Below are positions 52,608-61,300 of a stretch of 64,000 nucleotides of DNA, one piece after another. The notes under the pieces are model-generated. The model did no database searches, was not told the DNA's origin, and worked only from the letters and a program-made list of their open reading frames with translations. The position numbers and the translations under genes are program-made. The stretch's first letter is position 1. Each line of letters begins with the position of its first letter. The stretch comes from Neisseriaceae bacterium ESL0693 (GTDB lineage: Bacteria > Pseudomonadota > Gammaproteobacteria > Burkholderiales > Neisseriaceae), in contig JAQTIE010000008.1 of the NCBI GenBank assembly GCA_029433475.1, positions 62,001-126,000 on the forward strand. Reading direction: 5' to 3'.

Positions 52608-53036
52608 CTAAGCCTGCCCGGTCATCAGTATCTGGATTTGCCGATTGAGCAACAAAAAAGCCTGTCTGGTGTCGTCAATACCCAGAAGAAATAACACGGT
52701 ACGCAATGCATAACCGTGCGGATCAGGCATCAGCATGGGTTGTTTACTGATTGGGAAAGCGGCCACACTATGCCACAATTGCTGCCGGCAACAAAACTGT
52801 GCCAGCATGGTGAAATGGCCTTCTGTATCAGGCCAGTAAAAATTGATTCTGTGTGTTAGCCGGTCGTGGTATATCTTCAGATGCAAGTGAAACAGCTGCA
52901 TGATGTGATGTCCTTTTAGCAAAATTAACAGGGTTGCAAGTTGGTTTAAATCGCCCTGGTCTGAATCAGACTCAATACGGTACGTCACATCATACTGCTT
53001 TTCTGACTGCGCCTGAATGCTTATCAGGCTAGCCAT
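52608..53036 (-). CDS. Hypothetical protein, downstream partner of the zinc-hydrolase-like gene
   Basis: 142 residues, no family recognised. The first 20 residues (MASLISIQAQSEKQYDVTYR) are too polar for a standard signal peptide. The middle alternates hydrophobic strands and histidines (IMQLFHLHLKIYHDRLTHRI), with paired Cys (CCRQQ). It is 48 bp downstream of the 276-residue gene on the same strand, suggesting one transcript. No clear Shine-Dalgarno; an internal start is possible. Confidence 0.5.
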   Translation of the reverse strand: MASLISIQAQSEKQYDVTYRIESDSDQGDLNQLATLLILLKGHHIMQLFHLHLKIYHDRLTHRINFYWPDTEGHFTMLAQFCCRQQLWHSVAAFPISKQPMLMPDPHGYALRTVLFLLGIDDTRQAFLLLNRQIQILMTGQA

Positions 53037-53084
53037 GATGATGGATTCACTACTTGGTTCATTCTAATCTTTATTTTATAGAGG

Positions 53085-53915
53085 TTAATGAGCCGCTACA
53101 GATTCGGGATAATAGTACTGCATATATGTCCACACCGCTTCCAGCATCGCTTGCTGAGCCATGGCGTGATGAATCCCAGCTTCAACATTAATATATTCTA
53201 TCTGCTGATCCGCTGCCCATACTGATAATGAACCATCATCTCTTACTTGCCGGTTATGCTGTAACACCACATTAAAATGACGCCGGGCAAAAAAATCGAA
53301 AGCCCGATCCGTGGTGACATAGAAAAAATCATCGCGATTGGCCTGATCAGACAAAGATAACCGCGCTACATTGGTAGCCAGATCGCCACCGGCAGCATAA
53401 TGTTTTACTGACAGACCACCCACGCGATTATTATGCAGCGCTACCATCAAACGGGTCTGGGTCAGGTATTGCTGGATAAATTCATTAACAGCCTGACTGA
53501 GCTGTTGCTGTGCCTCTTTGCACCCCCTGCCGCCACAATTTAACGTCTGTGCCCGTCCTTTAGGTGTAAAAATTCGGTTCGGGTCGAAACGATAGGATTT
53601 ACCTTGTACTAAAAAAGTCACATACCGGCTATGGCTTTGCGAAAAACGATACAAACAGCCGCGTTGCTGTTGTCTTAAAAACTGTATGGCCAGATCAGCG
53701 GAGGTGGTTTCATTGGCGTGCGGGTGTAGCCAGACTATGTGTGACCAGGGTTGTCCTCCACAACTGATGACCACGGGCAAATGCAGTTTTGAAGTCTGAT
53801 GAAACTGGGGCGCCGTCTGCGCATAAACCAAGCTACTGGCCGCAAACCACAGCAGTATCCATAAGCGCCTGATCAACCCTAAACCATAGTGACCCATCGG
53901 AATAAACCAACCCAT
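53085..53915 (-). CDS. Secreted putative zinc hydrolase (M14-like HxxE...H...E)
   Basis: 276 residues. An N-terminal hydrophobic stretch (LWILLWFAASSLVYA) serves as signal peptide. The motif set resembles zinc carboxypeptidases: HPHANET with His66 and Glu69 as HxxE ligands, His161 in VALHNNR as the third ligand, and Glu245 in INVEAGIHH as the possible general base. Two Cys (NCGGRGC) precede a helix. The exact family is not recognised, and M14 assignment is an inference from order and spacing. ATG 53897 is an alternative start. It shares direction with pilE but lies upstream; an amidase or peptidase acting in the periplasm on murein or pili is possible. Confidence 0.6.
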   Translation of the reverse strand: MGWFIPMGHYGLGLIRRLWILLWFAASSLVYAQTAPQFHQTSKLHLPVVISCGGQPWSHIVWLHPHANETTSADLAIQFLRQQQRGCLYRFSQSHSRYVTFLVQGKSYRFDPNRIFTPKGRAQTLNCGGRGCKEAQQQLSQAVNEFIQQYLTQTRLMVALHNNRVGGLSVKHYAAGGDLATNVARLSLSDQANRDDFFYVTTDRAFDFFARRHFNVVLQHNRQVRDDGSLSVWAADQQIEYINVEAGIHHAMAQQAMLEAVWTYMQYYYPESVAAH

Positions 53916-54124
53916 AATTATTTTAATATCTATATTTTAAAATATTTCTCTGACTGAATTGACTACTTCACTATACCCTCGAATAACTGCTATCAAATAT
54001 ACACCCTGAGCTTATAACACCAGCAGGTTAAAAACAATTACTGTCGGTCATTAATCCGATGGCTGATTGACTCTGGCAAAATCAATGATGACGCTGTGAC
54101 TGATAGGCAGTATAATTTAGTCTG

Positions 54125-54143
54125 GTTAATGATAATGATAGGA
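54125..54143 (+). promoter_or_regulatory. Candidate Fur box upstream of the siderophore importer
   Basis: GTTAATGATAATGATAGGA matches the 19-bp Fur consensus (GATAATGATAATCATTATC) at 13 positions, all concentrated in the left two thirds. It abuts the ribosome binding region of the substrate-binding gene, 8 bp before the ATG, so Fur-Fe2+ would block transcription or initiation under iron sufficiency. Confidence 0.65.
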
Positions 54144-54151
54144 ACTATTAA

Positions 54152-55114
54152 ATGGCTACATTCCGCTGGAAACCCGTTGCCTTGTCTGCCTTGGTTTTAT
54201 CTGTTCTGATGGGCTGTCATGATGGCAAAACCGAAACACCGGCCAGTGATGCCAGTCAGGCAGTCACTCAGGCGCCTGCTGCGACAACCACAATCCATAC
54301 CGCCCGGGGCGAGATGACGGTACCGCTTAATCCTGCCAAAGTGGCCGTTTTTGATATGACTTCGCTGGATGATTTACAGGCTTTAGGGGTACCGGTGATC
54401 GGCGCGCCCAAAAAAGTACTGGTGCCTTACTTACAGCAGACACTGGAAACCGCCAATAATATAGGTACATTATTTGAGCCTGATCTGGAAGCATTAAATG
54501 CGCTTAAACCACAATTAATCATTGTGTCCAATCGCACTGCACCCAAATATGACGAACTGAGCAGCATTGCGCCGACACTGGACATGACCGACAGTGGTCA
54601 GGATTTAATCAAAGATGGTTTAAACCTTCTGGACAGCTACGGTAAACTCTTTCAACAGGAGCCCAAGGCACGCGCTTTACATGAACAGATTCAGAAATTA
54701 TTCACTGAAACCCAGGATGCGGTCAAAGGTAAAGGTAATGGTCTGATTTTACTGGTGAATGGTGGAAAATTATCGGCTTTCGGCCCGGCTTCCCGTTTCG
54801 GCTGGATTCACAATGAAGTCGGTATACCAGCGGCAGATACCCAGATTCAGGCTGCTCCGCACGGACAATCAGTATCCTTTGAATATGTACAGAAAGTAAA
54901 TCCTGACTGGTTGTTTATTATTGACCGTACTTCTGCCATTGGGGCTGAAGGCAAATCTGCCCAGGCAGTATTAAATAACGATCTGGTCCGTCAGACCAAA
55001 GCCTGGAAAGCCGGTCATGTGGTGTATCTGAGTGCCGCTTCTTATCTGGCTGCCGGCGGTGTGCAACAAATGAAAACCGATTTAACCAATATTAAAGCGG
55101 CCTTCACCAACTAA
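54152..55114 (+). CDS. Siderophore ABC transporter substrate-binding lipoprotein (FatB/FetB-like)
   Basis: 320 residues. Lipobox VLMGC gives Cys at residue 22. The following 30 residues are an Ala/Thr/Ser linker, then a helical-backbone class III binding fold (VAVFDMTSLDDLQALGVPVIG, LKPQLIIVSNRT, VNPDWLFIIDRTSAIG). This resembles CeuE, FatB and gonococcal FetB, which bind ferric catecholate siderophores. AGGAA is 8 nt before the ATG. A Fur-like site precedes it. A stable hairpin follows the stop, consistent with higher expression than the permeases. The matching TonB receptor is not in the window. Confidence 0.92.
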   Translation: MATFRWKPVALSALVLSVLMGCHDGKTETPASDASQAVTQAPAATTTIHTARGEMTVPLNPAKVAVFDMTSLDDLQALGVPVIGAPKKVLVPYLQQTLETANNIGTLFEPDLEALNALKPQLIIVSNRTAPKYDELSSIAPTLDMTDSGQDLIKDGLNLLDSYGKLFQQEPKARALHEQIQKLFTETQDAVKGKGNGLILLVNGGKLSAFGPASRFGWIHNEVGIPAADTQIQAAPHGQSVSFEYVQKVNPDWLFIIDRTSAIGAEGKSAQAVLNNDLVRQTKAWKAGHVVYLSAASYLAAGGVQQMKTDLTNIKAAFTN

Positions 55115-55140
55115 TGCTGTTGTTTCATTTTGTCTGTATC

Positions 55141-55173
55141 ACAGGTAGTCATGTGTGCTTTATGGCTACCTGT
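55141..55173 (+). other. Intercistronic hairpin after the substrate-binding gene
   Basis: A 13-bp stem (55141-55153 with 55161-55173, two wobble pairs) with a 7-nt loop, followed by CTTTGTG. No T-tract, so it is not a full terminator. Such hairpins protect upstream mRNA and raise binding protein levels over permease. Confidence 0.65.
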
Positions 55174-55187
55174 CTTTGTGATTATTT

Positions 55188-56156
55188 ATGCTACGTTCTG
55201 TGACACTCACCAAAATCAATTTACTGCTGTTGCCAATACTGATTGTGATCAGTCTGAGTATTGGTGTGGCTACTTTTCACTGGCAGACACTCTTCAGTCA
55301 TGCGGATACCGATTCCTTATTGTTTACCAGCCGGATTCCACGCACAGCAGCAATTGTCCTGACCGGTGCCACTCTGGCAGTGGCAGGTATGGTTTTACAG
55401 ATTGTATTACGCAATCGTTTTATTGAACCGAATATGGTGGGTGCCACTCAAAGTGCAGGATTAGGCATTTTACTGATTACCCTGATCTGGCCACAGGCGG
55501 CGATGCTGCTCAAAATGGGCGCGGCCAGTCTGTTTGCCCTATTGGGCATGAGTGTGTTTTTATTGTTATTCAGGCGGCTGCCGCCACATAAACAGATCAT
55601 GATGCCGTTAATCGGCATTATTTATGGCAGCATTATTGAAGCACTGGTTAATTTTATCGGTATTGAAACCGATACCATGCAGATGTTGTCGGTCTGGTTT
55701 GCCGGCGATTTTTCTGCTGTTTTATCCGGACGATACGAATTATTGTGGCTGACAGGCCTGATGGCACTGATGGTGTATTTTCTGGCTGACCGGCTCACCA
55801 TTGCCGGACTGGGTCACAGCATCAGCACCAGTCTGGGTATCAATTATATGCAAATGATGTGGTTTGCCCTGATTGTGGTGGCCATGATTACCGCCATTGT
55901 GGTGGTGACCGTAGGGCAGATTCCGTTTATCGGGCTGGTGGTGCCCAATATTGTCTCGCGCCTGGCGGGAGACCGGCTACGCCAGAATCTGCCGTCTGTG
56001 GCGCTTTTGGGTGCCAATGCGCTGCTTTTTTGCGACATCATCAGCCGCACCATTGATCCGCCCTATGAGATTCCGGTATCCCTGATTTTTGGTATTGTCG
56101 GAACGGTATTATTTTTATATCTGCTGTTTAGAAAGTCGCCCGCTCATGCTGTCTGA
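55188..56156 (+). CDS. Siderophore ABC transporter permease 1 (FatC/FetC-like)
   Basis: 322 residues with eight or nine hydrophobic helices. FecCD family signatures are visible: SRIPRTAAIVLTGATLAVAGMVLQ, then NRFIEPNMVGATQSAGLG and PFIGLVVPNIVSRLAGDRLR, the ATPase-coupling loop. It forms the inner-membrane channel together with the next permease. It overlaps the following gene by 11 bp, so translation is coupled. Confidence 0.92.
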   Translation: MLRSVTLTKINLLLLPILIVISLSIGVATFHWQTLFSHADTDSLLFTSRIPRTAAIVLTGATLAVAGMVLQIVLRNRFIEPNMVGATQSAGLGILLITLIWPQAAMLLKMGAASLFALLGMSVFLLLFRRLPPHKQIMMPLIGIIYGSIIEALVNFIGIETDTMQMLSVWFAGDFSAVLSGRYELLWLTGLMALMVYFLADRLTIAGLGHSISTSLGINYMQMMWFALIVVAMITAIVVVTVGQIPFIGLVVPNIVSRLAGDRLRQNLPSVALLGANALLFCDIISRTIDPPYEIPVSLIFGIVGTVLFLYLLFRKSPAHAV

Positions 56157-57126
56157 TCAATCACATACTTTGTCACCCCGTTCAGGCACACGTTTTCTGG
56201 GCATTCTGATACTACTGTTAATGATTTCATCGGTGTTATTCATGACCTATGGCGTGCGTGGCAGCTGGGATTTTGTGCTGATGCTCAGGGGTAAAAAACT
56301 GCTGATGCTGCTGACGGTAGCCTACGCCGTAGGGGTGTCTACCTTATTATTTCAGACACTGACCAACAATAATATTCTGACGCCCGGACTAATGGGTTAC
56401 GACTCGTTGTATCTGTTACTCCAGACGCTGATGGTATTTTTTCTGGGTGCAACCGGCTTTACCCTGCTGGGTACAGTGGGCAAATTCGCGCTTGAGACCC
56501 CGTTAATGCTGATTGCATCAATATTACTGTTTCGCACATTGAATAAGCAAAGTGGCGGTGATCTGGCCAGACTGATTCTGGTGGGCATGATTTTCGGGGT
56601 GATGTTTCGCAGTTTAAACAGCTTATTACAACGTATGCTTGACCCTGCGGCTTTTACGGTAGCGCAGATTCAGTATTTTGCTCAGTTTACTTCAGTCAAT
56701 GTGCCCTTATTAATAGTAGGTATCGTGGTTATGCTCATAAGCGCCATCTGGATCTGGCGTATGCGCTACCGCTTAGACATATTGATGCTGGGACGCCATG
56801 CCGCTATTGCGCTTGGTCTGGACTATGTGGCGTTCAGCCGTCAGGTGTTGTTGTGGATTGCGTTACTGGTGTCTGTGTCCACCGCTCTTGTCGGGCCGGT
56901 CAGCTTTTTTGGTCTATTGGTATGCGCCTTGATGAATGTCTGTGCACCTCATCTGCATCATCGCATTCGCATTCCGGCGGTATTTCTTACTGCCGCCATT
57001 GTACTGGTTTTCGGACAGACAGTATTTGAGCACCTTCTGGGTATGCAAGGCGTATTAAGTGTTGTGGTTGAATTTCTGGGCGGAGTGGTGTTTTTATGGC
57101 TGGTATTGAAACCGCAACGCAGCTAA
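56146..57126 (+). CDS. Siderophore ABC transporter permease 2 (FatD/FetD-like)
   Basis: 326 residues from ATG 56146 (MLSDQSHTLSPRSGTRF), which begins inside the preceding gene; the frame is open 19 codons further but that lies deep in permease 1. FecCD-type helices include LLTVAYAVGVSTLLFQTLTNN, then NNILTPGLMGYDSLY and the coupling loop GPVSFFGLLVCALMNVCAPH. Pairs with permease 1. Confidence 0.92.
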   Translation: MLSDQSHTLSPRSGTRFLGILILLLMISSVLFMTYGVRGSWDFVLMLRGKKLLMLLTVAYAVGVSTLLFQTLTNNNILTPGLMGYDSLYLLLQTLMVFFLGATGFTLLGTVGKFALETPLMLIASILLFRTLNKQSGGDLARLILVGMIFGVMFRSLNSLLQRMLDPAAFTVAQIQYFAQFTSVNVPLLIVGIVVMLISAIWIWRMRYRLDILMLGRHAAIALGLDYVAFSRQVLLWIALLVSVSTALVGPVSFFGLLVCALMNVCAPHLHHRIRIPAVFLTAAIVLVFGQTVFEHLLGMQGVLSVVVEFLGGVVFLWLVLKPQRS

Positions 57127-57157
57127 GCTGTCTATTCTATTATTTCTGGTTATCGTT

Positions 57158-57916
57158 ATGATTCGTATTGAACACGTCAGTCATCACATTAATGGCACCC
57201 CGATTTTAACCGACATTAATCTGAATATTCCTGATCAGCGCATTACTGCACTGATCGGCCCCAATGGTGCCGGCAAATCCACGCTTTTCTCACTGATTGC
57301 CCGTTTGCAACCCTTGCAAAGTGGCGAGATTCATATTGATGACTTGAACGTATCACACAGTAAATCAGCCGATATTGCCCGCAAACTGGCTATTTTATCC
57401 CAGGAAAACAATATCCAGAGCCGGATTACCGTGCGTGATTTATTGCTGTTTGGCCGCTATCCGCATAATCATGGCCGCATCAGTACCGAAGATCAGGCCA
57501 TTGTTGATCAGACCTTAAACCGCTTTGAATTAATGCCGTTTCAGCACCGTTATTTAAGTGCTCTTTCAGGTGGCCAGCGTCAAAGGGCGCTGGTGGCTAT
57601 GACGTTCTGCCAGAAAACCAGTCACGTTATTTTAGATGAACCTTTAAATAATCTGGATATGCTGCATGCGCGCCGGCTGATGGGTGAATTGCGGCAATTG
57701 ACGCAAGAACAAGGTTTGACTACCATTGTTGTTGTCCATGACATCAATATGGCTGCAGCCTATGCCGATCATATTGTGGCCATGAAAGATGGTCATATTG
57801 CCATGCAAGGCCGTGCAGAAGACATTATTACTGCTGAACATCTGCACACAATCTTTGATCTGGACGCCGAAGTCATCCGCCATAAAGATAAACCTTTGGT
57901 GATCCATCATATTTAA
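57158..57916 (+). CDS. Siderophore ABC transporter ATPase (FepC/FatE-like)
   Basis: 252 residues with Walker A GPNGAGKST, Q-loop LSQENNI, ABC signature LSGGQRQRALVAM, Walker B VILDEPLNNLDM, and switch His in VVVHDINMAA. It powers import by the two upstream permeases. The final residues (EVIRHKDKPLVIHHI) match FepC-type ATPases. It starts 31 bp after the permease 2 stop. Confidence 0.94.
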   Translation: MIRIEHVSHHINGTPILTDINLNIPDQRITALIGPNGAGKSTLFSLIARLQPLQSGEIHIDDLNVSHSKSADIARKLAILSQENNIQSRITVRDLLLFGRYPHNHGRISTEDQAIVDQTLNRFELMPFQHRYLSALSGGQRQRALVAMTFCQKTSHVILDEPLNNLDMLHARRLMGELRQLTQEQGLTTIVVVHDINMAAAYADHIVAMKDGHIAMQGRAEDIITAEHLHTIFDLDAEVIRHKDKPLVIHHI

Positions 57917-57929
57917 TCTGGTGAATACT

Positions 57930-58160
57930 ATGCCTGCTACTCAATCAAACCATCATGGTGTCAGAAACACCCTTATTTGTGTGATCATTGCCGTATTTGT
58001 TGCCATGGTCATCTGGTGTGGCTGGTTACTGAGAACCGATAATCCGGCACTGACATTGTTTCTGGCGCGTATTGTGCTGATTTTTACCGGCTGTATCAGT
58101 TTGTTTCTGTTTGTGGTTGGCGTGACCATTACCATAAAAATCTGGCGACGGCGGCATTAA
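57930..58160 (+). CDS. Small two-helix membrane protein, end of the siderophore operon
   Basis: About 76 residues with two hydrophobic helices (TLICVIIAVFVAMVIWCGWL and ARIVLIFTGCISLFLFVVGV) and a basic tail (KIWRRRH). It begins 13 bp after the ATPase gene stop. GTG at 57921 is an alternative start; GGTGA before the ATG may be its ribosome binding site. No family recognised. Position suggests co-expression with the importer, so an accessory membrane role is possible. Confidence 0.6.
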   Translation: MPATQSNHHGVRNTLICVIIAVFVAMVIWCGWLLRTDNPALTLFLARIVLIFTGCISLFLFVVGVTITIKIWRRRH

Positions 58161-58359
58161 TATCATTTATATTCTGTCGATCATGGCCTGCAGCAATCAT
58201 TAAAATTCAGGTATGCATAGCATCAGATCTTGTCTTATAAAAAATAGTCTCAATCTCTGGTTTTAGCGGCAGATGACCCTGAATGAATACCTGTCGTTTT
58301 AAAATCCATTCCTGCCCTGCCGGATATTATTCGGTTAAACTGAAATTTATTTCATACTA

Positions 58360-58385
58360 TTTTAAGATCCCTTTTTAAGATCCCT
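58360..58385 (+). repeat. Tandem 13-bp duplication before hrpA
   Basis: TTTTAAGATCCCT occurs twice back to back (58360-58372 and 58373-58385), ending 5 bp before the hrpA ATG. It occupies the place where a Shine-Dalgarno would be and does not provide one. Confidence 0.85.
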
Positions 58386-58390
58386 ATTTT

Positions 58391-61300
58391 ATGTCATCTA
58401 TGCCTGCTTTTAATCTTAATCAAGTACTCAGTAAAGACCGTTATTTTCTCTACCGTGCCCATCAGAATCCAAGCCGCTTCGGTGGCGTGGAGAAAGTCAG
58501 TGCACGTTACCAGAAATCACATCAGGCATATTTGCAACGACTCAGTCACAAACCCGAACCGCATTATGACCATACCTTACCAGTACATGACAAGCTGGAC
58601 GACATCAAAACCGCCATCAGCACCCATCAGGTAGTGATTGTGTGTGGTGAAACCGGCTCAGGTAAAACCACCCAATTACCCAAAATCTGTCTTGAACTCG
58701 GACGCGGCGTGGCCGGACTGATTGGTCATACCCAGCCACGGCGTCTGGCAGCGCGTTCAGTGGCCGAGCGGATCGCAGAAGAATTAGGCAGTAACATCGG
58801 GCAGGCAGTGGGTTACAAAGTCCGCTTTAATGACCAGACAACCACAGACAGCCATATCAAACTCATGACCGATGGCATTTTGCTGGCCGAATCACAGACT
58901 GACCGCTTCTTAAGTGCTTACGACACCATTATTATTGATGAAGCGCATGAACGCAGCCTGAATATTGATTTTCTGCTCGGTTATTTAAAGCAGCTTCTGC
59001 CCAGAAGACCAGATTTAAAAGTCATCATTACCTCAGCCACCATTGATGCACAACGATTCAGCCAGCATTTCACATTACACGGTCAAGCGGCACCGGTCAT
59101 TGAGGTTTCCGGCCGCACCTATCCGGTAGAAATCCGTTATCGGCCACTGCATAAAGGTGATGCCGATGAAACGGAAATCGCCATCACCGATGCCATTGTC
59201 GATGCCGCTGATGAACTGGCGCGCGAAGGTCAGGGTGATATTCTGGTGTTTTTGCCCGGTGAACGCGAAATCCGTGAAGCTGCCCATGCACTGCAACAAT
59301 CGCCACTACGGCGCAATGATGATATCCTGCCTTTGTTTGCCCGCCTGTCTTCAGAAGAACAACAGCGTATTTTTCACCCCACCAGTCAGAAACGCCGGAT
59401 TATTCTTGCCACCAATGTGGCCGAAACCTCGCTGACGGTACCCGGTATCCGCTATGTTATTGATACCGGTCTGGCACGGGTGAAACGCTATTCTGCCCGT
59501 GCCAAAGTAGAACAACTACAGATTGAAAACATCAGTCAGGCCGCAGCCAGACAGCGCGCTGGTCGTTGTGGTCGTGTGGCGGCCGGTATCTGTATTCGGT
59601 TATATGCAGAGGATGATTTTAACCAGCGAGCCGAATTTACCGACCCGGAAATTGTCCGCAGCAATCTGGCCGCGGTTATTCTACGCATGGTCAGCCTGAA
59701 TTTAGGTCAGGTAGCACAGTTTCCTTTCTTGCAGGCACCAGAACAACGCTACATCAATGATGGCTATCAGGCTCTGGAGGAATTGGGCGCGGTTGATGAA
59801 CACCATCAGCTCACCGCTTTAGGGCGGCAAATGGCACGCTTGCCAGTAGACCCGCGCATCAGCCGCATGTTACTGGCGGCCAGCCGGCTGGACTGCATGG
59901 CCGAAATGCTGATCATTGTGTCTGCGCTGTCTATTCAGGATCCGCGTGAACGACCATTGGAAGCACGCGAAGCAGCAGCCAAAGCACATGAACGTTTTCA
60001 GGACAAACAATCCGATTTTCTGGCTTACCTGAATATCTGGGATTCATTTCAGCGCGAACGCGATAAAGGATTATCCAATCGTCAGCTGATGCAATGGTGT
60101 CATCAATATTTCCTGTCTCATGTACGCCTGCGTGAATGGCGCGAATTACACCATCAATTGGCACAAATTGTTATTGATATGGGACTGGCTGATAAAACAC
60201 AGACCCAAAGACTTCTGACCAGACCTGATACGCCTGCCCTTATCTCCGTGCCAGAGGGCACACAGCAAGACGTCCGGGCACAATACAAACAACAGCAAAT
60301 CATTAAAAAGCAACAACGTAATCAACGTCGTGGCAGCAAAGAAACACTTTATGAACGCATACACCGGGCTCTACTGAGTGGTCTGATTGCCAATATCGGC
60401 CTCAAAAGTCAGGAAGGACACGATTACATTGGCGCTCGCGGCAGTCATTTTCATTTATTTCCCGCTTCCGCCTTATTCAAATCCAAACCCAAATGGGTCA
60501 TGGCAGCAGAATTGACCGAAACCAGTCGTCTGTATGCCCGCGATGTGGCCAAAATTGAACCCGAATGGATTGAGGCCGAGGCTCCCCATTTGTTGCGCTA
60601 TCATTATTTTGAACCTCATTGGTCATGCAAACGCGGCGAAGTGATGGCCAATGAACGCGTTACGCTGTATGGCCTGACCATTCTCCCCAGAAGACCGGTG
60701 GCTTTTGGCCGGATCAACCCCAAAGAAGCACGCGAACTCTTTATCCGCGGTGCTCTGGTGGCACAAGAATGCCAGTTAACCGCGCCCTTTTTTAAACACA
60801 ATCAGCAACTCATCCATGAAATTACCGAACTGGAACATAAAGCCCGCAAGCAAGATGTATTGGTGGATGATGAAACCCTGTTTGCCTTTTACGATCAGAA
60901 ACTGCCTCAAACAGTCCATAAAAACGGGCAGGATCTGCCTTTAGCTGATATCCGTACCTTTGAAAGCTGGCGCCGTGAGGCAGAATATCATCATCCTCAA
61001 TATCTGTTTTTAAATCGTGAAGATTTGATGCAGCACGCGGCTGAACACATTACCGAAGCCCAGTTTCCTGAATTTTTAGCCACCACAGATGGCCGGTGCG
61101 CTTTAAATTACCGTTTTGAACCACACCATCCCATGGACGGCGTTACCCTGATCCTGCCTTTACCATTACTGAACCGCATCAATGCCGCCCGGCTGGAATG
61201 GCTGGTACCCGGCATGATCAGGGAAAAACTGCAATTACTGATTAAAGCGCTGCCCAAACAAATCCGCCGCATTTGCGTGCCGGTGCCGGATTTCATTACC

